Position numbers and translations under genes: made by a program. This document shows positions 38,976 through 47,502 of a DNA stretch of 64,000 nt, in pieces. A model generated the notes under the pieces. It ran no database searches. It was given only the letters and a program-made list of their open reading frames with translations, and had not been told where the DNA came from. This DNA is from Streptomyces actuosus. Its GTDB lineage: Bacteria > Actinomycetota > Actinomycetes > Streptomycetales > Streptomycetaceae. Within the stretch, counting starts at the first letter, position 1. Each line of letters begins with the position of its first letter. The stretch lies in contig NZ_JAFFZS010000004.1 of the NCBI RefSeq assembly GCF_016921115.1, positions 124,001 through 188,000 of the forward strand, in the 5' to 3' direction.

Positions 38976-40874
38976 GTGTCACACCCCCGCGCCGCCGTCG
39001 CCCTTCCGCCGTGGCTCGCCCACGCCCTGCGTGCACAGCGAGGACCGGTTCCCTGGAGCGCGGTCACCCGCGGCGCACTGGCCGCCGGCCCCCTGCTGTC
39101 GGCCGCGCTGCTCACCGCCCGCCCTTCCCTCGGGGTCGTCGCCGCGGTCGCCGCCATGCTGGCCGGGATCAATGACCGTCCCGGCAGCCGGCGGGCCGCC
39201 GTCGGCCGGATCGGGGTGCCCGCGCTGGCCGGGGCGGCGGGGCTCTGTGCGGGCACGTGTGCCGGACAGCACAGCTCGGCCGTCGTGCTCACCCTGCTGC
39301 TGACCGGGCTCGGGCTGCTCGCCGGCTGTGTCAGCGCCATCGGCCCGGTCGCCTCCGCGGCCGGCACCCAGGTGCTGGTGGCCGCCGCGATCGGGGCCGG
39401 GATGCCACTGCCCGAGACCGGATGGCAGAGGGGACTCGTCTTCCTCGCCGGGGCGGGGTGGTTGCTGCTGCTGCGGCTGGTGCTGCCCACGCCGGGATCG
39501 CTGGCCGGCGGCGACTTCCGCTTCGACGGGGAACGGTCGGCCGTCGCCCGGGTGTACGACGCGGTCGGCGGTTTGCTCGACGGGGCCGGGACCCCGCAGG
39601 CCGGCGCCCGCCGTGCCGCTCTCACCGCCGCGCTCGACCAGGCCCAGGACGCTCTGGCCGGGCCCCGCCTGCGGCGCCGTGCGTCCAGTGCCGCCGAGCG
39701 CCGGCTGCACGCGCAGTACGCCGCCGCGCTGCCGCTGGCCGAGGCGGCCACCGCGCTCGCCTGGGCCGGGGAGCCCGCCGGGCCCCGGGCATCGGCGGGT
39801 CCCCGGCGCCTGGCCGCCGCCGTGCTGGACCGCGCGCACACCGCGTCGCTGCCCGCACCGGATCGCTCCACCCCCGCCCTGCGCGCCCTCGACGACGCCC
39901 TGCTGCACGCCGCGGAGGTCTTCGACCGCGGGTACGGCGGCCGCGATCTGCACAGGCGCCGGGGGACCGTCCGGCAGGCGCTGAAGGCTGCCTCGGGTCG
40001 CGGCGGTCGCGAGTACGGCATGCGTGTCGCCCTCTGCTTCGGCGCCGGCGCCGCCGCCGCGCAGGCACTGCACCACGCCCGCTGGTACGGCAGCCACCCG
40101 CACTGGTACTGGCTGCCCGTCACCGCCGTCTTCCTCGTCAAGCCCGACCTCGGTCCGCTCGTCTCCCGCGTGCTGTGCCGGGCCGCCGGGACCGTGCTGG
40201 GCGCCGCCGTCTTCGCCGGGCTCACCGCCCTGCTGCCCCGGCCGGAGGGGCTCGTCGTGGTCGTCGCGGTGTGCGGGGCTCTCCTTCCCGCCGCCACGCG
40301 GCACTTCGCCGCGCAGACCGCTGTCGTGACCGTCCTCGTCCTCGCCCTGGTGATGGTGGGCGGCGAGCCGCAGGCCTCCGCCGGACGCATCGGGGAGACT
40401 CTGCTGGCGTGCGGGATCGTGCTCGTCGTGGGGCACCTTCCGATGCCCGGCCGGCGGGGCGGGGGAGTGCGGCACCTGCTGGCCGCGGCGCACTCGGCGG
40501 CGTACGCCCACCTCGGCCACGTGCTCGCCGGGTCCGAGGACCGTGCCGCCCGCTGGACCCTTCGGCGGGAGGCGTACCGCACCTTGGCCGAGGCCCGTAC
40601 GGCGATCGCGTCGGCCGCCGCCGAACTGCCCCCGGTCGCCCGGCACACCGAGGGTACCGACGCGGTCGCGGGCCTGCTCGAACGCCTCGTGGACACGACG
40701 ACCGCGTGCGCCGTCCACCTCGACGACACCGGCCGACTCACCCCCGGGCACCTCCGTCGACTCCAGGACGTCCTCGGCCGGCTGGAGCGGACGCGGGAGC
40801 GGGTCGGGCTCCCCGCACCGGGGTTCCCCGCGGCGGGTCTCGTGGGCGTGCGCGCGGTCGACGTGGTTTCCTGA
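38976..40874 (+). CDS. FUSC family membrane protein
   Basis: 632 residues. Two blocks of hydrophobic helices (residues 20-165 and 355-490) are separated and followed by soluble helical domains, the arrangement of FUSC/aromatic acid exporter-like proteins. The second block starts with GMRVALCFGAGAAAAQALHHARW, followed by YWLPVTAVFLVKPDLG, the typical FUSC signature. Members are thought to export aromatic acids or similar compounds. The GTG at 38976 has AGGAG five bases upstream; the frame upstream of it is Arg/Pro-rich and not family-like. Confidence 0.88.
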   Translation: MSHPRAAVALPPWLAHALRAQRGPVPWSAVTRGALAAGPLLSAALLTARPSLGVVAAVAAMLAGINDRPGSRRAAVGRIGVPALAGAAGLCAGTCAGQHSSAVVLTLLLTGLGLLAGCVSAIGPVASAAGTQVLVAAAIGAGMPLPETGWQRGLVFLAGAGWLLLLRLVLPTPGSLAGGDFRFDGERSAVARVYDAVGGLLDGAGTPQAGARRAALTAALDQAQDALAGPRLRRRASSAAERRLHAQYAAALPLAEAATALAWAGEPAGPRASAGPRRLAAAVLDRAHTASLPAPDRSTPALRALDDALLHAAEVFDRGYGGRDLHRRRGTVRQALKAASGRGGREYGMRVALCFGAGAAAAQALHHARWYGSHPHWYWLPVTAVFLVKPDLGPLVSRVLCRAAGTVLGAAVFAGLTALLPRPEGLVVVVAVCGALLPAATRHFAAQTAVVTVLVLALVMVGGEPQASAGRIGETLLACGIVLVVGHLPMPGRRGGGVRHLLAAAHSAAYAHLGHVLAGSEDRAARWTLRREAYRTLAEARTAIASAAAELPPVARHTEGTDAVAGLLERLVDTTTACAVHLDDTGRLTPGHLRRLQDVLGRLERTRERVGLPAPGFPAAGLVGVRAVDVVS

Positions 40875-41654
40875 AGCCCGCCCCGCCCCACCCCGCGCCG
40901 CGCCGTCGGTCGTCGGCACGGCCACTGCTGTCCGCGAGTTGACCGAGGGCTCCGTTGCTCCGCTCGGCGACCGTTCCGGTAGCCGCCTTGCCGGAGTCGA
41001 CCGGGGCCTCGGTCACTGCCTCTCCGCCGCCGCGCCCGGCCGTGCGCGACCGGAACGGGCCCCAGGGAGGGAAGTGGGGAAATGCCGTGCCGGAGTGGCA
41101 AGTTCCGTTCCCTCTCCGTGGTCCCCGCTCGTCCGGCCACCGTCCAGGAGGGACGACCACCGCACCCGGAGGCCGTCTGGCGCGAGCGGGGGCGCACGCC
41201 GTGCGAGGAGCACTGGGGCAAGGGGCTGTTCGAGGCTGTGGCCGGGCGCGGTCGGCCGTCCCCGCATCGAGCCGACAACCGTCGTGGACGGGACGTGGTC
41301 GAACTGACGGACCTTTCCGTATCGGATCGGACATTCGTCTCATCTCAGGGCGTGTGGTGCACTGTTCGCGTCGAACTCCCGGCCGCGTATCCGACGCGCC
41401 TGCCTCCGTGCCCGGATCGCGCGCTCGCGTCGGTGTCGCCGGTGCCGGATCCGGTGTCGCGGCGGGCGCGGCGCCGGACACGCAACGTGCGACAAGAGAT
41501 GCGGTATGTGTTCACGGAAACGCGCAAGGTGATCGCTTCCTCACCGTGCGCGGTGAACGCGTGTCAACAATGTCTCAGTCCCGTCACCGGGTGAGCCCTT
41601 CGACCCGGGGAAGGCGTTAACTCCTACAAGTACAACGCTTTCTGGAGGTGCAGG
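40875..41654. other. Long gap, no certain gene
   Basis: About 780 bp. A forward frame (ATG 41082 to 41594, 170 residues) has a middle part with coding-like composition, but its ends do not and I recognise nothing; it could be a gene remnant. The right 80 bp before the small gene at 41655 are AT-richer and probably hold its promoter. Confidence 0.4.
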
Positions 41655-41831
41655 GTGGTGAACGGGCGAACAGTGCTCGAACGCTTTCCCGCAGGCGGGC
41701 CGCGCGGATCGTGGCCGGCGGAGGAGTTCGCGCATGCGCGGCGTCTGGAAGGGCTGCCCGCCGAGGTCGTCATGGACCTCGCGACGGACACGTTCCTGGT
41801 GATCGTCCGCGGTGGCGACCTGGGGGAGTGA
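41655..41831 (+). CDS. Small conserved-looking protein, unknown function
   Basis: 58 residues from GTG 41655 (a second GTG follows directly). The sequence has a Leu/Phe start (VLERFPAGGPRGSWPAEEF), a basic helix (AHARRLEGLPAEVVMDL) and a hydrophobic strand ending (TDTFLVIVRGGDLGE). GGAGG lies at a correct distance, codon use is typical, and it ends six bases before the stop of the converging ABC gene. I do not recognise the family. The helix plus beta strand suggests a small folded regulator rather than a membrane peptide. Confidence 0.65.
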   Translation: MVNGRTVLERFPAGGPRGSWPAEEFAHARRLEGLPAEVVMDLATDTFLVIVRGGDLGE

Positions 41832-41837
41832 GACGGG

Positions 41838-43782
41838 TCAGCCCGCCTTCGGGGCGGGCACCGTCACCTCCGCGGCGAACTGCTGCGCCTGGAGCGCGTA
41901 CAGCTCGGCGTACAGCCCCCGGAGGCCAGCAGCTCCTCCGGACTCCCGGACTCCACGAGGCGTCCCTGATCGAGTACGTGTACCAGATCCGCATGACGTA
42001 CCGATGCCAGCCGGTGCGTGATCAGTACGACGGTCTGACCGGCCGCCGCCCGTGCGCGGATCCTGTCGAAGACCTCCGACTCCGCCCACGCGTCCAGCGC
42101 CGCGGTCGGTTCGTCCACGATCAGGATCTGCCCGCGCCGGTAGGCGGCCCGCGCGATACCGAGCCGCTGCCACCGCCCTCCCGACAGCTCGTGCCCGCCC
42201 GAGAAGGTCCGGGCCAGCAGCGTGTCCAGGCCGCGCGGCAGATCCGCGACGACCTCCTCGGCGCCCGCCTCCGTGTTCGACGCCGACATCCGCTCCTCGG
42301 TCAGGGGGGCCGCCGAGCGGCCGATCGTCACATTGACCCAGGCGGTGAACGGCGACCGCTTGAAGTCCTGCGCGACCGTCGCGATCCGCTCGGCCAGCCG
42401 GTGCCGGTCGGCCCGCGCCGCGTCCACACCGTCCCACAGGATCCTTCCCGAGTCCGGTTCGTACAGCCCCGCGAGCAGTTTGACCAGAGTCGTCTTGCCG
42501 GAGAGCCGTTCTCGCCCACCAGCGCGACGATCCGGCCCAGCGGCAAGGTGAGGGAGACGTCGTCGAGGGCGGGGCGCGCGGGGTCGCCCGGGTAGTGGAA
42601 GGTGACGTTCTCGAAGCAGATCTCGCGCGGCTGCTCCGGCAGCGCCGTACCGCCGACCGGGATCGCCCGCTCGGCCGCCTCCACGTACATCCGCTCCAGG
42701 TCGCCGACGAACAGGGCCTCCCCGTGCAACAGGTTCACCTCCTGCACGAGCGTGTTCAGGCTCGCCGATCCGCTGCGGATCGCGATCACGGCGGTGCCCG
42801 CGACCGACAGCGCCATCGTCCCGGTGAGCAGCAGCCCGCCGAGTGTGGCGTACGTCGCGGTGGTCGCCAGCCCCGTCCAGGCCGCGGCGATCAGACCGGT
42901 GCGGGCCGCGAGCCGGGCCAGCCGGGCCTGCTCCGCCTCCGCGGTCTCCGCCATGGCGCGGAAGTGGCGCAGCAGGAACGGACCGACGCCGTGCACCCGG
43001 ATCTCCGGCGCCGCCGCCGGTTCCGTCAGCAGGCTGCTGAGCAGGTGTCCCGCGCGCGCGTGCTGCACCCAGGTGTGGAACGACTCGTAGTGTCGTCGGG
43101 CATGGGCCAGCGAGTTCCAGGCGCTGGGCAGGGTCATCGTCACGAGCAGCGGCAGCAGGAGCGGATGCAGCACGGTCAGTACGCCGGCCGCTGCGGCCAG
43201 CGAGATCACCGCATTCACGACGCGCGCACCGTACGTGATCATCCGGCGGGCCGAGGCGGCGCCGTACTGCGCGGTGTCCAGCAGCTTGTGGAAGGCGTGG
43301 TCCTCGATCGCGGACAGCTCCACGGCGGCGGCCCGCTCCAGGTACAGCTCCGTCGCCACCCGCTCCACCTTCGGTTCCAGGCGCCCGGTGGCATGCGTCG
43401 ACACCGCCCGCAGCAGCGCCGACAGCAGCAGCACGGCGGCCATGGCGGCCAGCGCCGGGGCGGCGCCGTGCAGTCGCTCCCCGATCGTGCCGGCCCCGAT
43501 CAGGCGGGCGAGGACGCTGTTGACCGCGATCAGGCCCACGGCCTGTGCCGCGCCCCGGCAGACCTCGGCGACCAGCACCGTCCGCGCGGCGCGCCGGTCG
43601 GCCCGGCGGGCCAGCCGGAGACTGGCGGAGAGCAGGGAGGGCAGCCGGGTGATCATGGATCGGAGTCCCAGTCCCCCGAACCCGTCCCGATGCTGGTTCC
43701 AGCCCATGTCGTAGCGCAGCGGGCCCCCGAACAGCAGCCGCTCCGACTCCGACACCTCGCGTGCGTCCGGTTTCGTCGCCAC
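41838..43782 (-). pseudogene. ABC exporter (permease-ATPase fusion) with two frameshifts
   Basis: From GTG 43782 (GGGGAGG upstream) the product has an export-type membrane domain of about 340 residues and then an ATPase domain. Inside Walker A the frame breaks: VALVGENGS is followed by a 2-bp insertion at about 42500-42504; the correct continuation GKTTLVKLLAGLYEPDSG lies in another frame. That frame has RTFSGGHELSGGRWQRLGIARA and LIVDEPTAALD, and breaks again in a C5 run (41916-41920, one C short); LYAELYALQAQQFAAEV and TGA 41838-41840 follow in the third frame. As written, no functional ATPase can be made. Real decay or sequence error cannot be distinguished here. Confidence 0.85.
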
Positions 43783-43959
43783 CGGTGACCTCCCCCTGTG
43801 CGGACGGAGGGTCACTATCGCGGGACGGGCCCGGCCGGGGCAGGGCGTACGGGGCGAGGGCAGGAGTGCGCGGGTGTACACCGCGGTGGCGGGGGAGTGC
43901 GGCCCCGGGGTGTGCGCCGGAGCGAGCGGCGCGCAACCGGAGGGCGGGACGGTACGGCG

Positions 43960-44403
43960 CTACGCGCTGACCGGCCGTGACCAGGCCGGTGTGGTTCCCG
44001 TCAACCGGCACAGGGCCAGGTACAGCGGGATCGGCGGCGTGTACGGCACCGTGTCGTCGGGCTGGTGGATGAGGCCGGGGGCGCGCCGGGCGTCGGGCAG
44101 GACGGCGCCGGTGGAGTAGCGCGTGGGGGTCGGCCAGTCCAGCGCGTAGTCCGAGTCGGACGGGACGATCCACCACCAGTGGGTGTCATCGGCGTACACG
44201 CATCCCACACGGGGGAGGCGGGGCAGCAGCAGTGGCCCGAGCCGGGCGGGTACGGCGACCGCGTCGCAGCCCAGTGGTGCGGTCATGCCCTCGGGCACGG
44301 TGAGCCGGCCAGGAGAGTGTGCCGGATGCAGCCCGCGCCCGAGGCGTACGAGGGTGTGCATGCTGCGGACCTGGGGGCGGCCGGATTCGGCGCTCACGCC
44401 CAT
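43960..44403 (-). CDS. Protein of unknown function next to RsbW-like ATPase
   Basis: 147 residues. It begins MGVSAESGRPQVRSMHTLVRLG and has a striking centre with VGCVYADDTHWWWIVPSDSD followed by YALDWPTPTRYSTGAVLPDA, and ends in a hydrophobic helix-like part (PIPLYLALCRLTG). I know no characterised relative; similar proteins occur in Streptomyces next to ATPases of this type. The gene overlaps the upstream ATPase gene (the ATG at 44403 is inside it; a GTG at 44397 overlaps its stop as GTGA), so the two are translationally coupled and probably act together. It has no signal peptide. Confidence 0.7.
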   Translation of the reverse strand: MGVSAESGRPQVRSMHTLVRLGRGLHPAHSPGRLTVPEGMTAPLGCDAVAVPARLGPLLLPRLPRVGCVYADDTHWWWIVPSDSDYALDWPTPTRYSTGAVLPDARRAPGLIHQPDDTVPYTPPIPLYLALCRLTGTTPAWSRPVSA

Positions 44404-45071
44404 TCGCCCCCTGCCACGTGGTGTTCCGTGCCGTCGCCCGACGGGCGGCGCCCCGCCCGTCGGGCCGTTGCCGTCTGCTGTGGTGGTGCTTCCGTGCGCT
44501 GTGCCTCGTCCCCGTCGCCCGGGTCCCCGTCGGCCGGGCCCGGCTTGGGGCGGGCGCCCCAACCGAGGTCGTCCCGGGGCCCTGCGGGTGTGCCGGGCGG
44601 GTCGGCCTGCCGTGGAAGCTCGGCCCACACGAGCAGGCCGGGCCCGTGTTCATGGGCCCCCCATGCGTGGCACAGGGTGTCGACGAGAAGCAGTCCCCTC
44701 CCGTGCTCCTCCTCGGGCCGCCCCTGTGCCGCGCTCGGTCCGCCCGGCGCGCACCCCTCGTCGAGCACGGCTATGCGCACCCGGTCGCCGCCGTCGCGCA
44801 GTTCGCACACGACCACTCTGCTCGCGGTGTGCACGACCGCGTTCGTGACGAGCTCCGATACGACCAGAGCCGCGGTGTCGCAGGTGTCCTCGCACACCTC
44901 CCAGCCGTTCAGCCGGGCCCGCGTCAGACGTCTGGCCCGTGCGGGAGAACTCGGATGTGCGGCCAGCTCGAAACGGAACCGGCGTCCGGCGAGGGGACTT
45001 CCATCGGCCGGGAGACCGAAGTGGTCTGCGGCGTCTGTTCCTAAGGGCGCGGACGGAATCACGCTTGCCAC
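44394..45071 (-). CDS. RsbW-like ATP-binding protein (anti-sigma/serine kinase fold)
   Basis: 225 residues. Residues 30-165 form a HATPase_c_2 domain: N-box ALVVSELVTNAVVH with Asn78, G1-type box AVLDEGCAPGG and G2 box GRGLLLVDTL. This is the fold of RsbW/SpoIIAB-type kinases, which phosphorylate STAS anti-anti-sigma factors and hold sigma factors. Streptomyces has dozens of them with mostly unknown partners. The last 60 residues are Pro/Gly/Asp-rich and disordered. The GTG at 45071 is chosen because GGGGAG precedes it and the palindromes then lie upstream; a TTG at 45098 would place one palindrome inside the gene. Confidence 0.85.
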   Translation of the reverse strand: MASVIPSAPLGTDAADHFGLPADGSPLAGRRFRFELAAHPSSPARARRLTRARLNGWEVCEDTCDTAALVVSELVTNAVVHTASRVVVCELRDGGDRVRIAVLDEGCAPGGPSAAQGRPEEEHGRGLLLVDTLCHAWGAHEHGPGLLVWAELPRQADPPGTPAGPRDDLGWGARPKPGPADGDPGDGDEAQRTEAPPQQTATARRAGRRPSGDGTEHHVAGGEWA

Positions 45072-45087
45072 TATCTCCCCGCCGTGA

Positions 45088-45123
45088 ACACTTGGCAAGT
45101 GTCACTCTGAAAAATGCAGAGTG
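45088..45123. promoter_or_regulatory. Two abutting perfect palindromes (operator candidate)
   Basis: ACACTTG-G-CAAGTGT (45088-45102) is directly followed by CACTCTG-AAAAATG-CAGAGTG (45103-45123). Both have perfect 7-bp arms. They lie in the 260-bp divergent region, 17 bp upstream of the ATPase start. This is the layout expected for one or two dimeric regulators, most simply the XRE protein encoded on the right, controlling both directions. Confidence 0.7.
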
Positions 45124-45172
45124 CTGTATGACGCAGTGAACGGCCGTGGCACACTGCTCGCAACAGCATCTG

Positions 45173-45240
45173 CAGCGGCGCCAGTTGGGCCATCGGGGAT
45201 CCTCGAAGATCTTCGAACGGGTCTTCGAATGGCGCCGCTG
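45173..45240 (+). promoter_or_regulatory. Long leader hairpin of the XRE gene
   Basis: CAGCGGCGCCA (45173-45183) is perfectly complementary to TGGCGCCGCTG (45230-45240). The 46-base interior contains a self-complementary TCGAAGATCTTCGA (45203-45216) and a second copy of TCTTCGAA (45222-45229). The element is in the presumed 5' untranslated region, about 90 bases before the XRE start. It may be an RNA structure or a further protein-binding site. Confidence 0.55.
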
Positions 45241-45331
45241 GGCTGTCAGGATTCTTTTGACGTCGCCGTGTTGCCGGACGGTGGGCAGGGGCCGGAGAAC
45301 GCCCGCCCAGGGCCCTTGATGGAGGTGGAGC

Positions 45332-46192
45332 GTGAGTGAACCGCGGTCCGCGCCGACAGTCGGGCAGGTCGTTCTCGGTCGTCGCCTGCTGGATCTGAGG
45401 GAGCGCGCCGGTCTCAAGCGTGAGGAGGCCGCCCGCGTCCTGCGTGTCGCGCCCGCCACCGTCCGCCGCATGGAGATGGCCGAGGTCTCCCTCAAGATCC
45501 CCTACCTCCAACTGTTGCTGAAGGCCTACGGGGTCGGCGACGAGGAGGCCGAGACCTTCGTGCAACTCGCCGAGGAGGCCAATAGACCCGGCTGGTGGCA
45601 GCGGTTCCACGACATCCTGCCCGGCTGGTTCTCCATGCACGTCAGCCTGGAGGGCGCCGCCGCCCTGATCCGCCAGTACGAGCCGCACTTCGTGCCCGGC
45701 CTGCTCCAGACCGAGGACTACGCGCGCGCGGTGCTGACCTCGGGCGCCATCGGCCGGACCAGCCCCGACGACATCGAGCGCCACGTCGCACTGCGCATGC
45801 AGCGCCAGGCCCTGCTCACCCGCCAGGGCGCGCCCCGCCTGTGGGTCGTCATGGACGAGACCGCGCTGCGTCGCCCCGTCGGTGGCCCGCAGACGATGCG
45901 CGCCCAGTTCGACAAGCTCCTCGACGCCGCGCAGCTGCCCCATGTCACCCTGCAGGTCGCCGAGTTCTCCGCCGGCCCGCACCCGGGCACGTACGGGCCG
46001 TTCGTGCTCTTCCGGTTCGCCATGCCCGAACTGCCGGACATGGTCTACAGCGAGTACCTGACCGGCGCCGTCTACCTCGACGCGCGCCACGAGGTGGCCA
46101 CCCATCTCGAGGTCATGGACCGCGTGGCGGCCCAGGCCGCCACGGCTCATCGCACGAAGGAGATCCACCAGGATCTCCGCAAGGAGTTGTGA
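45332..46192 (+). CDS. XRE family regulator with DUF5753
   Basis: 286 residues. Residues 14-70 are an XRE-type helix-turn-helix (LGRRLLDLRERAGLKREEAARVLRV, then TVRRMEMAEVSLKIPYLQLLL). Residues 95-280 are DUF5753, with YEPHFVPGLLQTEDYARAVL and YGPFVLFRFAMPELPDMVY. Such regulators are encoded together with DUF397 proteins in Streptomyces; WhiJ and AbaA-type loci that affect development are examples. The GTG start has GGAGGTGGAG upstream. The DUF397 gene follows without a gap. Confidence 0.92.
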   Translation: MSEPRSAPTVGQVVLGRRLLDLRERAGLKREEAARVLRVAPATVRRMEMAEVSLKIPYLQLLLKAYGVGDEEAETFVQLAEEANRPGWWQRFHDILPGWFSMHVSLEGAAALIRQYEPHFVPGLLQTEDYARAVLTSGAIGRTSPDDIERHVALRMQRQALLTRQGAPRLWVVMDETALRRPVGGPQTMRAQFDKLLDAAQLPHVTLQVAEFSAGPHPGTYGPFVLFRFAMPELPDMVYSEYLTGAVYLDARHEVATHLEVMDRVAAQAATAHRTKEIHQDLRKEL

Positions 46193-46468
46193 ATGGATCG
46201 CATCACGTCCCCGCACAAGCCGGGGAGCCGCGCCCAGCGGATCTACAACGGCATGCCCGCCCGGGAGCTGGGCAGCGAGGGCTGGCACAAGCCGTGGAGC
46301 GGCGGCAACGGCGGCAACTGCCTGGAGGCGATGAAACTCGCCGACGGCCGGATCGCCGTCCGCCAGTCCACCGATCCCGACGGGCCGGCCCTGATCTACA
46401 CCTCCGACGAGATGACCGCGTTCATCGAGGGTGCCAAGGCCGGGGAGGCGGACTTCCTGCTGTCCTGA
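46193..46468 (+). CDS. DUF397 domain protein
   Basis: 91 residues. The DUF397 core is GWHKPWSGGNGGNCLEAMKLADGRIAVRQSTDPDGPALIYTSDEMTAFIEGAK in shape: the Trp-lysine-Ser-Gly stretch, NCLEA, the VRQSTDP turn and the final helix. In known pairs the DUF397 protein binds and probably relieves its XRE partner. ATG 46193 follows the XRE stop directly, so translation is coupled. The N-terminus is about 25 residues longer than in minimal DUF397 proteins. Confidence 0.92.
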   Translation: MDRITSPHKPGSRAQRIYNGMPARELGSEGWHKPWSGGNGGNCLEAMKLADGRIAVRQSTDPDGPALIYTSDEMTAFIEGAKAGEADFLLS

Positions 46469-46551
46469 ACGTGTGTCTTTTTCTCGCTCCGACTTACTTG
46501 TCGTGGTGCTGACTTGATCACTCTTCGGATCCCATGCTCACGGAGTGCCGT

Positions 46552-47364
46552 ATGACCGGGCAGGACACCGCCGGCGCCGACCGGATCGACACCAGCAGGC
46601 CGCACCCCGCGCGGATGTACGACTGGTACCTCGGCGGCAAGGACAACTACCCCGTCGACGAGGAGATGGGGCGGCAGATGCTCGCCCTCGACCCCCGCGT
46701 GCCGGTGATGGCACGAGTCAACCGCGCCTTCATGCACCGGGCCACCCGTTGGCTCGCCGGCGCCGGCGTCCGGCAGTTCCTGGACGTCGGCACGGGCATC
46801 CCCACCGAGCCCAACCTGCACCAGGTCGCACAGGATGTCGCCCCCGACGCCCGCGTCGTCTACTGCGACAACGACCCCGTCGTGCTCGCCCACGCCGCCG
46901 CCCTGCTGCGCAGCACCGAGGAGGGAGCGACGGAATACCTCCAGGCCGACGTACGGGATCCGGCCACGATCGTCGAGGGCGCCCGGAAGGCGCTCGACTT
47001 CGGCCGGCCGATCGCACTGTCCCTCGTCGCCCTGCTGCATTTCGTCTCCGACGAGGACGGGGCGCACGACCTCGTCCAGCGCCTGCTGGCCGAACTCCCC
47101 TCCGGCAGCCACCTGGTGATGACCCACGCCACCGCCGACTTCACCCCCGAGCAGTCGGCCGCCGCCACCGAGAAGCTCAAGGCGGCCGGCGTCACCCTGG
47201 CCCTGCGCTCCCGCGCGGAGTTCACCCGCTTCTTCGACGGGTTGGAACTGGTCGAACCGGGCGTGGAGATCGTCCACAAGTGGCACCCGGAACCGGGCGA
47301 GCCCGTACCCGGCCAGGACGACGGAGTCATCCCGGGCTACGGGGCGGTGGCCCGCAAGCCGTGA
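46552..47364 (+). CDS. SAM-dependent methyltransferase, PF04672 (DUF574) family
   Basis: 270 residues. Signature start RPHPARMYDWYLGGKDNYPVDEE, SAM motif QFLDVGTGIPTEPNLHQVA, VVYCDNDPVVLAHA and the final HKWHPEP and GYGAVARKP are those of the actinobacteria-specific PF04672 family, whose targets are unknown. ATG 46552 with GGAG seven bases upstream is preferred over an ATG at 46534. It lies 83 bp after the DUF397 gene and may belong to the same unit; PF04672 genes often accompany XRE-DUF397 pairs. Confidence 0.9.
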   Translation: MTGQDTAGADRIDTSRPHPARMYDWYLGGKDNYPVDEEMGRQMLALDPRVPVMARVNRAFMHRATRWLAGAGVRQFLDVGTGIPTEPNLHQVAQDVAPDARVVYCDNDPVVLAHAAALLRSTEEGATEYLQADVRDPATIVEGARKALDFGRPIALSLVALLHFVSDEDGAHDLVQRLLAELPSGSHLVMTHATADFTPEQSAAATEKLKAAGVTLALRSRAEFTRFFDGLELVEPGVEIVHKWHPEPGEPVPGQDDGVIPGYGAVARKP

Positions 47365-47502
47365 CCACCGCCGGCAGCGCCGAGCACCGGCGGGCGACAG
47401 CCGCGGCGGCCCACGGCGCGGCGCACGGCGGTGACGGCCGTTGCCCGACGCCGGGGGCGGCGGTGACGGCCGCCGGCCCCGGCGGGGTGCGCGACGGGGA
47501 GG

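Noticed and set aside
41082..41594. 170-codon forward frame in the gap after the FUSC gene
   Set aside because: Only the middle part has coding-like composition, there is no ribosome binding site, and no family is recognised; mentioned as a possible remnant only.
41838..43782. Programmed frameshifting in the ABC exporter
   Set aside because: The breaks are a 2-bp insertion inside Walker A and a base missing near the C-terminus, without slippery heptamer or stimulatory structure; mutation or error is simpler.
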